The notes beneath the pieces were generated by a model. It ran no database searches. It had not been told where the DNA came from and saw only the letters and a list, made by a program, of their open reading frames with translations. From SCN-70-22 sp046327755 (GTDB lineage Bacteria; Gemmatimonadota; Gemmatimonadetes; Gemmatimonadales; Gemmatimonadaceae): a DNA stretch of 64,000 bases. Shown here one piece after another: positions 18,377 to 26,188 of the stretch. Every line of letters begins with the position of its first letter. Positions within the stretch are counted from its first letter, which is position 1. The position numbers and the translations under genes are program-made. Location of the stretch: NCBI GenBank assembly GCA_046327755.1, contig JAXLXW010000008.1:1-64000 (forward strand), given 5' to 3'.

Positions 18377-18421
18377 TTATCACTGATAAGTTGGTGGACA
18401 TATTATGTTTATCAGTGATAA
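18377..18421. promoter_or_regulatory. Two tet operators between tetA and tetR
   Basis: The palindromes TTATCACTGATAA (18377-18389) and TTATCAGTGATAA (18409-18421) are the paired operators of the tetA/tetR divergent promoter. TetR dimers bound here block both genes until tetracycline-Mg releases them. Confidence 0.93.
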
Positions 18422-18431
18422 AGTGTCAAGC

Positions 18432-19082
18432 ATGACAAAGTTGCAGCCGAATACAGTGATCCGTGCCGCCCTGGACCTGTTGAACGAGGTCGGCGTAGAC
18501 GGTCTGACGACACGCAAACTGGCGGAACGGTTGGGGGTTCAGCAGCCGGCGCTTTACTGGCACTTCAGGAACAAGCGGGCGCTGCTCGACGCACTGGCCG
18601 AAGCCATGCTGGCGGAGAATCATACGCATTCGGTGCCGAGAGCCGACGACGACTGGCGCTCATTTCTGATCGGGAATGCCCGCAGCTTCAGGCAGGCGCT
18701 GCTCGCCTACCGCGATGGCGCGCGCATCCATGCCGGCACGCGACCGGGCGCACCGCAGATGGAAACGGCCGACGCGCAGCTTCGCTTCCTCTGCGAGGCG
18801 GGTTTTTCGGCCGGGGACGCCGTCAATGCGCTGATGACAATCAGCTACTTCACTGTTGGGGCCGTGCTTGAGGAGCAGGCCGGCGACAGCGATGCCGGCG
18901 AGCGCGGCGGCACCGTTGAACAGGCTCCGCTCTCGCCGCTGTTGCGGGCCGCGATAGACGCCTTCGACGAAGCCGGTCCGGACGCAGCGTTCGAGCAGGG
19001 ACTCGCGGTGATTGTCGATGGATTGGCGAAAAGGAGGCTCGTTGTCAGGAACGTTGAAGGACCGAGAAAGGGTGACGATTGA
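18432..19082 (+). CDS. tetR: Tetracycline repressor TetR, class A
   Basis: 216 residues from the ATG at 18432 (MTKLQPNTVIRAALDLLNEV). The N-terminal helix-turn-helix includes TTRKLAERLGVQQPALYWHF; the ligand-binding core follows (HAGTRPGAPQM). This matches class A TetR over its full length. It represses tetA and itself through the two upstream operators. An earlier in-frame ATG (18405) lies between the operators and is unlikely to be used. Confidence 0.96.
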   Translation: MTKLQPNTVIRAALDLLNEVGVDGLTTRKLAERLGVQQPALYWHFRNKRALLDALAEAMLAENHTHSVPRADDDWRSFLIGNARSFRQALLAYRDGARIHAGTRPGAPQMETADAQLRFLCEAGFSAGDAVNALMTISYFTVGAVLEEQAGDSDAGERGGTVEQAPLSPLLRAAIDAFDEAGPDAAFEQGLAVIVDGLAKRRLVVRNVEGPRKGDD

Positions 19083-19166
19083 TCAGGACCGCTGCCGGAG
19101 CGCAACCCACTCACTACAGCAGAGCCATGTAGACAACATCCCCTCCCCCTTTCCACCGCGTCAGAC

Positions 19167-19194
19167 GCCCGTAGCAGCCCGCTACGGGCTTTTT
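19167..19194 (+). terminator. Rho-independent terminator after tetR
   Basis: Stem GCCCGTAGC / GCTACGGGC (19167-19175 and 19181-19189) with loop AGCCC is followed by TTTTT. It lies 85 bases after the tetR stop and reads in the same direction. Confidence 0.85.
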
Positions 19195-19558
19195 CATGCC
19201 CTGCCCTAGCGTCCAAGCCTCACGGCCGCGCTCGGCCTCTCTGGCGGCCTTCTGGCGCTCCTGCTGCGGCGTCCGCTCGTGGGCCGTGGCGCGGGTCCGC
19301 GCGCCGGCCTCGTGCGCCTGGCGCTCGCGGGCGAGGTCCAGGGCGGCCGTCTTCACGTTCTGCCTTGCGCAGATGAGATAGATCTAGCGTGGACTCAAGG
19401 CTCTCGCGAATGGCTCGCGTTGGAAACTTTCATTGACACTTGAGGGGCACCGCAGGGAAATTCTCGTCCTTGCGAGAACCGGCTATGTCGTGCTGCGCAT
19501 CGAGCCTGCGCCCTTGGCTTGTCTCGCCCCTCTCCGCGTCGCTACGGGGCTTCCAGCG
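19195..19558. other. oriV: Fragment of IncP-1 (RK2) vegetative origin region oriV
   Basis: One TrfA-binding iteron, TGACACTTGAGGGGC, is present at 19434-19448 with the flanking sequence familiar from RK2 oriV. The remaining iterons, AT-rich region and DnaA boxes are missing: the segment ends at 19558 where the Tn402-type end of the right cassette begins. A short antisense reading frame (19114-19356) runs through it, but I see no evidence that it is a gene. Confidence 0.8.
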
Positions 19559-20259
19559 TGTCATTTTCAGAAGACGACTGCACGGAATATCAGGAGTCGG
19601 CTGCACTGGTGGATTGCAGCGCGGTGTACAGGGCCGTCTTGCTCACCTTGAGCCGTGTAGCGGCCTCTCGGACATTAAGCCCGTTGGCGATGTGCTCCCG
19701 CGCTCGCTGCAACTTGTCGGCGGTGACAACCGGCTTTCGCCCGCCCTTCCTCCCACGAGCGGCGGCGGCAGTCAACCCGGCCTTGGTGCGCTCGCGGATC
19801 AAGTCGCGCTCGAACTGGCCCAGCGCGCCGAACACGTGGAAGATGAGCCGCCCGCCTGGCGTGGTGGTGTCGATGGCTTCCGTCAGAGAACGGAAGCCGA
19901 CGCCTCGCGCTTCCAGCGCGCCTATCGTTTCGATTAGGTGCGGCATAGAGCGCCCGAGCCGATCCAGCCGCCAGACGGCCAGCACGTCGCCGTCGCGCAG
20001 GTAGGCCAGCGCATCAGCCAAGCCGGGGCGGTCGGCCTTGGCCCCGGAAGCCGTGTCCTCGAAAACGCGCTCGCAGCCTGCCTTGCGTAGCGCATCCGTC
20101 TGCAAGGCGGTGTCCTGTTCCGCCGTCGATACCCGCGCATAGCCGATCAGTGCCATTTGCCGCCTCTCTTGTCCGTCATTCCGTCCGCCTATCTTAATGT
20201 CCGACAACCCGTTGTGCAATAACTTTGCTGGACAGTGTCCGGCATGGCCGACTAATGAT
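19559..20259 (-). repeat. Right 701-bp inverted repeat (resolvase cassette)
   Basis: Inverted copy of 15235-15935. The Tn402/Tn5053-type end is at 19559-19583, again facing the plasmid core. The outer edge (20259) abuts CGTTTCGACATACAAG, interpreted as the last bases of the split IS110 element. Confidence 0.85.
19590..20156 (-). CDS. Serine recombinase (transposon resolvase), copy 2
   Basis: 188-residue protein identical to copy 1 (15338-15904), in opposite orientation. All catalytic landmarks are kept (RVST nucleophile motif, LDRLGRS, FERDLIRERT, C-terminal HTH). With two res-like regions in inverted orientation, an active resolvase would be expected to invert, not delete, the core; most resolvases act only on directly repeated sites, so the block may simply be stable. 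Confidence 0.92.
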   Translation of the reverse strand: MALIGYARVSTAEQDTALQTDALRKAGCERVFEDTASGAKADRPGLADALAYLRDGDVLAVWRLDRLGRSMPHLIETIGALEARGVGFRSLTEAIDTTTPGGRLIFHVFGALGQFERDLIRERTKAGLTAAAARGRKGGRKPVVTADKLQRAREHIANGLNVREAATRLKVSKTALYTALQSTSAADS

Positions 20260-20275
20260 CGTTTCGACATACAAG

Positions 20276-20298
20276 AACGCAGGGTTACGCAGAGTGGT
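20276..20298. repeat. CGCAGAG palindromic repeat, right part beyond the IS110 insertion
   Basis: AACGCAGGGTTACGCAGAGT plus the following bases match 21322-21343 (AACGCAGAGTTGCGCAGAGT) with two differences. It continues the half-repeat that stops at 14008. Confidence 0.7.
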
Positions 20299-20409
20299 TG
20301 TCGCGTGCGGGCTGGAACCAGCGCCGACCCCAGTTCTGCCATCGCTCCGGTGTGACGCTGTGTCCGTGGTGTTCTCGGTGGTGACAATTGTTCCCGCGCC
20401 AACGCAGGC

Positions 20410-21042
20410 TCACCGTCGCTGCACCGCCAGCCGCAAGCCGAGGGCGATGAGGACGACGCCCGAGACCTTCGCCTGCCATCGCTCGAGCGTGCGGCTTCCG
20501 CGAAAGCGCGCGCGCAGGCGCGAGATCACGACGACGAGTGCGCATTCATAGATCGTGTCGAGGACGGCCATCGTGGCGCCGAGGAGGAGGAACTGGCCGA
20601 AGAGGTGCCCGAGCGCCGGCTGTACGAACTGTGGAAGGAAGGCGAGAAAGAAAAGCGCGACCTTGGGGTTGAGGATCCCGGTCACGACCGCCTGGCCGAA
20701 TGCTGCGTTCGGTTTGGCCGCCGATGCTGCGACACGGGTGACGGCCGGAGACGCATCCTCCTGAATGAGAGACCTGATACCGAGCACGATGAGATACGCC
20801 GCGCCGGCGAGCTTCACGACCGAGAAGGCGAGGGCCGAAGTCGCGAGGATCGCCGACAGGCCGAGCGCGGCCGCAACCGTATGGCAGAGCGTCCCGACGT
20901 TGAGCCCGATCGCCGTGAGCGCCCCCGCCCGACGTCCCCCGGCCATGGTGCGCGCCAGCACCAGCGCCTGCGCCGGCCCGGGGACGAGGATGAGTGCGAC
21001 GCAGGTCGCGACATAGAGCAGGTATGATGATCGATCGATCAT
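20410..21042 (-). CDS. LysE/RhtB family amino-acid exporter
   Basis: 210 residues from MIDRSSYLLYVATCVALILVP. It has the LysE hallmark VPGPAQALVLART near the N-terminus and about six hydrophobic segments. NPKVALFFLAFLPQFV at about residues 132-147 is the characteristic mid-protein motif. It probably exports a neutral or basic amino acid or related metabolite by proton antiport. It stands alone just right of the IS110 insertion site. Confidence 0.9.
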   Translation of the reverse strand: MIDRSSYLLYVATCVALILVPGPAQALVLARTMAGGRRAGALTAIGLNVGTLCHTVAAALGLSAILATSALAFSVVKLAGAAYLIVLGIRSLIQEDASPAVTRVAASAAKPNAAFGQAVVTGILNPKVALFFLAFLPQFVQPALGHLFGQFLLLGATMAVLDTIYECALVVVISRLRARFRGSRTLERWQAKVSGVVLIALGLRLAVQRR

Positions 21043-21241
21043 GGCGAGGGCTCGCGGCGAGAGGGCGGCGCGTGGCGCCGTGCGGGTTGACCCCAGCATG
21101 CGCAGTGTGGCAGCGGATGCCGACAGTCCCCCGCCCGTTACCGCTGATCGATCTTCATCTGATATCGCCGGGCGACCTCTCGCGCCTCTCGCACGGCGTC
21201 CGCCGCCACGGGAACGCGCAACGTCTCGGCCGTGCGCCCTG

Positions 21242-21349
21242 ACTCCGTGTCCCCTGTGTTCTTTGTGGTGAAAGATCTTCCCGCGCGACTCTCACCAGCG
21301 GCGTAAGATCTTTCACCGCAGAGAACGCAGAGTTGCGCAGAGTGGATCA
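21242..21349. repeat. Palindromic CGCAGAG-type repeat, intact copy
   Basis: Left arm GTGTTCTTTGTGGTGAAAGA followed by TCTT, and right arm AAGATCTTTCACCGCAGAGA followed by further CGCAGAG words, form an imperfect inverted repeat of about 24 bases per arm around a loop. This copy shows the uninterrupted form of the IS110 target. It lies between the LysE and ClC genes. Confidence 0.75.
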
Positions 21350-21433
21350 TGGGTGAGGGTCGGCACCGGCGCGGGCCGCTGAGACGCCGAGGTGGTGCAA
21401 CGGCGCGGCCTGTGCACCAGCGCCTCAACGACG

Positions 21434-22891
21434 CTACTCCGATCGCCCCTCGTCGTCTGGGTGCTCGATGATTGTGCGCCCAAGGTGATGCACCCGCTCG
21501 GTGAAGCTCCCCTTTCGAATGCGCAGCGATCCTCGATCCAGGTCGCCGATCGTGCCGCCCAGGTCGACTTCGAGTCCCGCCGATTTCGAGAAGCCAAGCT
21601 TCTGGGAAGCGTAGACGCTCCGATGGCCGACCATGAGGAAGGCCGTCGCGGCGGCGAGCGCGGCATACACCGCCTCGTGAGAGGGAAGCACCTCGATCGC
21701 CATCACGGCAGCAGCAATCGGTGTGTTGGCCGCAGCGGCGAGGACAGAGACGAAGCCGAACGCCGCCAGCAACCCTGGCGGGACGCCGAACAGGGGTGCG
21801 AGCGCGACGCCACTCGTTGCGCCGATGAAGAAGATGGGTGTGAGGATCCCGCCGCTGCCGCCGGTTTCGAGGGTCAACGCGGTGGCCAGGATCTTCAGCA
21901 GGAACGCGGACGCCGTCACGACCGCCGCCCCCCGCAGGGCAGCGTCGATCGTCTCGGTCCCGAGCCCCGCGTACTGTCCACCAGCCAAGGCGTAGAGGGC
22001 GACGAGGGCGCCACCGCCCGCCGCGGCGAGGAGGTAGCGATTCGGGTGCATCCGTTCGACCACGCGCTCGACGCCTCGTAGCGTCTCGATCAGGAGCAGC
22101 GCCACGAGCCCGAAGATCGCGCCGGAGGCAATCGACGTCAGGATGATCCGGACCTGTCCGAGGTTGCTAAACGCCGCCTGCATCGCGGGGAACGGAGGCG
22201 CCACGCCGCACGCGAGGTGGCCGACGATGCCGGCGACCATGGCCGGGAAGAAGACCCCGTAATCGAGCCGCCCCAGGTACAACACCTCGATGCCGAAGAG
22301 CGCCCCGGAGACCGGCGTGCCGAAGACCGCCGCGAAGCCGGCACTGATGCCGCAGATGACGAGGCGACGCCGATCATCATCGCGCAGTCGCAGGACGTCG
22401 GCGAAGAGGCTGGTGATCGCCGCCCCGATCTGTGCCGCCGGCCCTTCCTTCCCGACCGATCCGCCAAACGCCAGCGTCAGCACCGTCGCTGCGAGCTTGA
22501 CCGGGGCGATCATCCAGTCGATGCGCCCCGATCGCTGGTGCACAGCGGCAATCACCGCCTCGGTGCCGTGCCCGCGGGCATCTGGCGCAAAGGTATGGAT
22601 GAGCCACACGCAGAGCGGAAGCGCCAACGGGAGGAGCCAGTATCCCGGTATGGCCCCCTGCGTAATCGCCTGCACCGCGCGTGGGGCGTTGCCCACCGCC
22701 CACAGAAAGCCACGCGTCCCCCACCCGACGCACAGCCCCGCGCCGGCGCCGAGCAACGACCACTTGAGCGTGCTGATGAGCAGTGCCGTGTGCTCGGTAT
22801 ACCACTGGCTCTCGTCGGCGAGTCGCGGTGTCGGCGTTTCGAGCAGCCCCGTCCGAAAGCGGGCGACGCGTTGCCAGAACTGTGGTGACAT
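21434..22891 (-). CDS. ClC-family chloride channel/transporter
   Basis: 485-residue membrane protein. The ATG at 22889-22891 starts MSPQFWQRVARFRTGLLETP. Signature regions: FGGSVGKEGPAAQIGAAI (gating Glu in GKEGP), ISAGFAAVFGTPVSGALFGI, and TGGSGGILTPIFFIGATSG near residue 350. The usual first signature GSGIPE is replaced by RGHGTEAVIAAVHQ, so the anion-binding Ser is not evident. About 60 hydrophilic C-terminal residues follow the last TM. No CBS pair is present. Role: chloride or other anion transport; the specificity is open. Confidence 0.88.
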   Translation of the reverse strand: MSPQFWQRVARFRTGLLETPTPRLADESQWYTEHTALLISTLKWSLLGAGAGLCVGWGTRGFLWAVGNAPRAVQAITQGAIPGYWLLPLALPLCVWLIHTFAPDARGHGTEAVIAAVHQRSGRIDWMIAPVKLAATVLTLAFGGSVGKEGPAAQIGAAITSLFADVLRLRDDDRRRLVICGISAGFAAVFGTPVSGALFGIEVLYLGRLDYGVFFPAMVAGIVGHLACGVAPPFPAMQAAFSNLGQVRIILTSIASGAIFGLVALLLIETLRGVERVVERMHPNRYLLAAAGGGALVALYALAGGQYAGLGTETIDAALRGAAVVTASAFLLKILATALTLETGGSGGILTPIFFIGATSGVALAPLFGVPPGLLAAFGFVSVLAAAANTPIAAAVMAIEVLPSHEAVYAALAAATAFLMVGHRSVYASQKLGFSKSAGLEVDLGGTIGDLDRGSLRIRKGSFTERVHHLGRTIIEHPDDEGRSE

Positions 22892-23080
22892 GAACCTCCA
22901 AGGACCTGGCCCCTGGCAGCGACGACTGGGCGACGTCGACCCCGGCAAGCGGTGATGCCCGCACCGCGCACCGCGCAAGATGCCTGCGACGCGCATCGTT
23001 TGGACATCTAAGTTTAGCGACGTCCGCCGGTGCGTCGAGGCGGCCCTCCACACCGACGGCACGGCCGTGGTCGCCGCGGC

Positions 23081-24316
23081 TCAGCGCACCTCGTCGCTCT
23101 CGAGCGCCAGCGTTCGCCTTGTCCCGGTGACCTGATCGATCCATACGAGGCGCGCCAATCGTTCGCCGGGGCGCGTTCCTGCGACGTCGCCGGCCAGCGC
23201 GAGTTGGGTGCCGAGGTCGAGGAGCATGGTGGGATCGGCGAGCCCGGTGGAGGTGCGCCAGAGGATCTTCCCGTCGCGCGCGAGCCGCAGGACTTCCCAC
23301 GGTTCGTCCTTCCCCAGGCGCGCCTTCCCCAGGACGAGCGAGGAACTTGGATCGGCCACGTCCCAGATGCGCCCGGCGCTGCGCACGAGGAATCCTCCCT
23401 GGATGATGCGTGCGCTCCCCACGGCTTCGAGTGCAGCGGGATCGATCTCCGGCTGCCGCCGGTCGTCGAGGCGATAGGGCGTCTTGTACAGCGTGCGCGC
23501 CACCTCCCCGCTCGGCATGTCGGTCGCGCTGGGGAAGCGGCTCACCGACGCGCGCTCCGATTCGGAGAGCAGCGCGTACCACAGTCCCGTTGACGTGAGG
23601 AACGACCGCTGCATCACCCAGTTGGGCTGCGTGAGCTCTCGCGCACGCTCCGGTGGCACGAGCGCGTCGAAGCGATCGTCCACGCGCGACGATGAGCCGT
23701 TCGGCGGGAGGAGCGCGGGGTCGAGGAGGGTGAGCGACGGCGTGGCCGCATCGATGCGATAGAAGCGCGCGTCGCGACCGCGCGCCACCAGCGCCTGGAG
23801 CGTCGACGCCACCCGGAAGCCCGCCGCGTCGTTGGGCAGGAGCTCGGCGGCGGTCGTCGTCGAACCCGCCGGGGGCCGCATCGACGACGCCGTCAGCTGC
23901 AGCGAGAGGTCGGACAGCCGCCGCCCCTCGAGACTGTCGCGCCAGAGCCAGAGCACGTCGCCCGTGATCCCCAGGATCGCCGGCACGTGCGTGTCGCGCG
24001 CGCCCTCCACGTCGCCCAACGGCGTGCGCGCGGCAACGCTCCCGTCGCTCGCGCGCCGCGCGACGAGCTCGTACCTGATGTAGCGGTGCGTCACGAGGCG
24101 TTCGAGCTCCGTCCCGCTGCGGCTCCGCTCTTCCCGGGTGATGTACAGCATGCGCGCCCCGCCCGCGTCGCGCGCATTCCACAGCACCCCCGTCACTTCC
24201 GGCGGGCGCTCGCGCGAGTCCGACGGCACCAGTGCCCCCCCGACAGCGAGTCCGGCGAGGAGGATCAGGAGGCCCCAGGCGAGGAGGCGCGGCGGGCTGG
24301 ACGAGAGCTTCGACAT
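23081..24316 (-). CDS. Membrane-anchored protein of unknown function
   Basis: 411 residues. One N-terminal TM segment at about residues 12-30 (LLAWGLLILLAGLAVGGALV) is followed by a large domain outside the membrane with repeated blade-like stretches (ILGITGDVLWLWRDSLEGRR; KILWRTSTGLADPTMLLDLG), which suggests a beta-propeller. I do not recognise the family. It is divergent from the small gene at 24463 and separated from the ClC gene by 189 bases with no visible feature. Confidence 0.75.
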   Translation of the reverse strand: MSKLSSSPPRLLAWGLLILLAGLAVGGALVPSDSRERPPEVTGVLWNARDAGGARMLYITREERSRSGTELERLVTHRYIRYELVARRASDGSVAARTPLGDVEGARDTHVPAILGITGDVLWLWRDSLEGRRLSDLSLQLTASSMRPPAGSTTTAAELLPNDAAGFRVASTLQALVARGRDARFYRIDAATPSLTLLDPALLPPNGSSSRVDDRFDALVPPERARELTQPNWVMQRSFLTSTGLWYALLSESERASVSRFPSATDMPSGEVARTLYKTPYRLDDRRQPEIDPAALEAVGSARIIQGGFLVRSAGRIWDVADPSSSLVLGKARLGKDEPWEVLRLARDGKILWRTSTGLADPTMLLDLGTQLALAGDVAGTRPGERLARLVWIDQVTGTRRTLALESDEVR

Positions 24317-24462
24317 CGCGAGAGTGAGAGGGGCGCCGCGCGGTGCGCAGGGCGCGGCAGCGCTGCCTCGTGACGACGAGGCGCGGAATGGTATCTTGCG
24401 CGCTCACCCATCATCGCGCGAGCCGGTCGCCAGCCGCTCGACACCACGCTCCGAAGGTCCGG

Positions 24463-24735
24463 ATGTCCCGAGCATTCCTCCGCGACGACGCCGAAGGCGA
24501 GATGCCGCGGCGCAACTACGCCTTGCCGCCGCGCGACGATCCCGGCTTCGACCGCGCCGCCGCGCGCGCCCTGCTCGAAGCGGCCTGCGTCAACGAGACG
24601 CAGCTGGCCGAGCGCGCCACCGGCTACCACTGGGGCGAGCCGACGCTGCGCCCGTATGTGGAGGAAGTGCTCGCCGAAGCGGTGAAGACCAACCAGGACC
24701 GGCTCGAACAGGTCGCGCGGCGCTACCTGCGCTGA
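24463..24735 (+). CDS. Small conserved-looking hypothetical protein
   Basis: 90 residues, start ATG 24463 with GAAGG seven bases before it. Acidic N-terminal part (MSRAFLRDDAEGEMPRRNYA) and helical C-terminal part (EEVLAEAVKTNQDRLEQVAR). Cytoplasmic, no motif recognised. Codon use and the ribosome-binding sequence support a real gene. Confidence 0.6.
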   Translation: MSRAFLRDDAEGEMPRRNYALPPRDDPGFDRAAARALLEAACVNETQLAERATGYHWGEPTLRPYVEEVLAEAVKTNQDRLEQVARRYLR

Positions 24736-24763
24736 TCCGGAACGGCCGCCGTCGCAACCACGC

Positions 24764-25462
24764 TCACTCCCCCCACCGCCGCGGCATCGCGATCGGCGCC
24801 TGCCGCTCCGCGACCTGCTCCGGGCGCTTCCACGTGAAGTACGTCGGGGGGAAGTCCTTGGGACGGAAGAACCACATCTTGAGCTTCCGGTCCCAGTAGA
24901 GCCGGAAGTGGTAGGCGCGCATGAAGAAGAGCTGCCAGAACACCAACCAGAGCGCGATCGCCATCCACTGCGGCGGCCAGGCGATCGTCGCTTCCCAGCC
25001 GGGCAGCGCCGGTAGGTCGCGCGCCGTGCGCCACGCGTTCGTCGCGCCGCCATTCATCAGGAGCGCGAGCACGAGCATCCGCACCACGTGCCGGATGTAG
25101 TAATAGCGGCGGTTCATCCCCCAGAACTGCTCGCGGCGCACCACCGTCCAGCAGACCATGATGGTGGGGACGAGGATGAGCGCCCAGCGGAGCAGTGCGT
25201 TCCCGCCCAGCCCCACCGCGAGCGCGACCTTTTCGGTCACGAGCGCCGTCAGCACCGTCGCCGCGCCCCCCACCGGATAGAAGATCAGGATAAACGGCCA
25301 GAGGACGAGCGGGGCGAGGAGCCATTCGAGCGAGCCGGAGTTTTTGCTCCTGGCGGCGGCCTGCCCGGCCATGAAGCCGGCCGTGCCTTCGGCCGTGGCG
25401 GGGGCGCCAAACATGTTGCCGCGAGCGCCGGCGTCGTAGCCGGCGTTGTAGTCGCTGCTCAT
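24764..25462 (-). CDS. Multi-pass membrane protein of unknown function
   Basis: 232 residues. A Gly/Ala-rich hydrophilic N-terminus (NAGYDAGARGNMFG) is followed by about four TM segments (LLAPLVLWPFILIFYPVGGA; LLRWALILVPTIMVCWTVV; around HVVRMLVLALLM; PQWMAIALWLVFWQLFFM) and a basic, aromatic C-terminus. It converges on the small gene at 24463-24735 with a 28-base gap. No family recognised. Confidence 0.75.
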   Translation of the reverse strand: MSSDYNAGYDAGARGNMFGAPATAEGTAGFMAGQAAARSKNSGSLEWLLAPLVLWPFILIFYPVGGAATVLTALVTEKVALAVGLGGNALLRWALILVPTIMVCWTVVRREQFWGMNRRYYYIRHVVRMLVLALLMNGGATNAWRTARDLPALPGWEATIAWPPQWMAIALWLVFWQLFFMRAYHFRLYWDRKLKMWFFRPKDFPPTYFTWKRPEQVAERQAPIAMPRRWGE

Positions 25463-25488
25463 CGGAGGGACGGTGAGGGGGGAGCGAC

Positions 25489-25553
25489 GTGCTGGGTTGT
25501 CGTGCTGGGTTGTCGTGCTGGGCTGTCGTGCTGGGCTGTCGTGCGGGGTCGTC
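25489..25553. repeat. Tandem 13-bp repeat, five copies
   Basis: Unit GTGCTGGGTTGTC (two exact copies, two with T to C at position 9, one further diverged), between the membrane-protein gene and the cupin gene. A simple slippage-type array; no coding role seen. Confidence 0.9.
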
Positions 25554-25561
25554 GTGCAACG

Positions 25562-25978
25562 CTACCGAGCGGGCGCCCTTGGCTTGCCGAACACTTCCAC
25601 GAGCGTGGCGACGACGGTGCTGGTGTTGGTGAACGTGTGCATCGCCGCGGCCGGGATGCGCACCACTTCGCCGGGGCGCATTTCCCTTGGCGCTTCCCCC
25701 TCGACCGTCAGGCGCAAGGCACCGCTCAGCAGGACGAGCACGTGATAGGAGAACTCGGGATGCTTGTGCATGCGGCGCGTGGCCCCGGGCTCCGCGAAGT
25801 CGCGCGTCACGCTGAACGTCGAGTCGTCGATGAACTGCCACATCGACGAGATCCCCGGGTCTTCCTTCACCGGCACGCCCGCGGCGCCGGGAGGCAGCGT
25901 CTGTGCCGACGCGTGCTGCGGGCGCACGAGAGAGAGAGCCGCCAGCAGAGAGAAGCAGGCGAGCGTGCGGTTGGACAT
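25562..25978 (-). CDS. Secreted single-domain cupin
   Basis: 138 residues with signal peptide MSNRTLACFSLLAALSLVRP, cleaved near ASAQ. The cupin barrel has metal-binding motif 1 HKHPEFSYHVLVLLSGALRL (HxH, with Glu) and motif 2 PAAAMHTFTNTS (His). It could be a metal-dependent oxygenase, isomerase or sugar-binding protein in the periplasm. The substrate cannot be told. Confidence 0.8.
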   Translation of the reverse strand: MSNRTLACFSLLAALSLVRPQHASAQTLPPGAAGVPVKEDPGISSMWQFIDDSTFSVTRDFAEPGATRRMHKHPEFSYHVLVLLSGALRLTVEGEAPREMRPGEVVRIPAAAMHTFTNTSTVVATLVEVFGKPRAPAR

Positions 25979-26050
25979 GGCGGACCTTCCTGAGGGGGAG
26001 GCGGGCCAAGCTATGGTGTGCGCGGAGCGGCGGACAGGTGGAGGGGCGAG

Positions 26051-26110
26051 AGGGGGCGCGAGGGGGCGCGAGGGGGCGCGAGGGGGCGCGAGGGGGCGCG
26101 AGGGGGCGCA
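26051..26110. repeat. Tandem 10-bp repeat, six copies
   Basis: Unit AGGGGGCGCG is repeated five times exactly plus one copy ending CGCA, about 70 bases before the cupin start on the cupin's upstream side. The strongly G-rich strand is the plus strand. It lies in the promoter region shared by the cupin and antitoxin genes and could vary in copy number. Confidence 0.92.
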
Positions 26111-26188
26111 GGTCACCACCTCGTAGCGCCTTGCCGCCAGATGATGAGTATGGTCATTTTTCCCTGACCACTTTCTTGGAGCACGCCG

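Larger units (their letters stand above)
15235..20259. mobile_element. Composite block: IncP-1alpha plasmid fragment between inverted resolvase cassettes
   Basis: The 5025-bp block consists of a 701-bp cassette (res region plus resolvase), a 3623-bp plasmid core (15936-19558) and the same cassette inverted. The core holds truncated trfA, a broken acetyltransferase gene, tetA(A), tetR(A) and an oriV remnant in the order known for RK2/RP4. Base composition, codon use and identity to a well-known plasmid mark it as foreign. No 5-bp target duplication is visible at either outer end (ATGCC left, CGTTT right) or at the inner junctions, so a simple transposition is not supported. Alternative: assembly chimera or laboratory vector sequence. 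Confidence 0.8.
14009..20275 (-). mobile_element. IS110-family element, itself split by a 5-kb IncP-derived insertion
   Basis: The outer junctions are defined by the two halves of the palindromic repeat (ends at 14008, resumes at 20276). Removing the foreign block 15235-20259 leaves about 1242 bp: transposase 14042-15043, a short tail of about 33 bases after its stop, and about 200 bases of non-coding DNA before its start. That is the size and layout expected of an IS110-type element, which has no obvious terminal inverted repeats. IS110/IS1111 elements are known to favour palindromic or REP-like targets, which fits this site. The exact ends are inferred. Confidence 0.6.

Noticed and set aside
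19114..19356. 80-codon minus-strand frame in the oriV segment as a gene
   Set aside because: It overlaps the tetR terminator and the oriV remnant and shows no start signal; probably a remnant or chance frame.
15235..20259. Standard Tn1721-type tetracycline transposon
   Set aside because: No Tn1721/Tn21-type terminal repeats (GGGG...TCAGAAAACGG) or tnpA are present, and the core is RK2 backbone (trfA, oriV) rather than transposon DNA.
22892..23080. Fluoride riboswitch upstream of the ClC gene
   Set aside because: I could not see the conserved crcB-motif core (GGNGAUG... CUGAU) in the 189-bp spacer.
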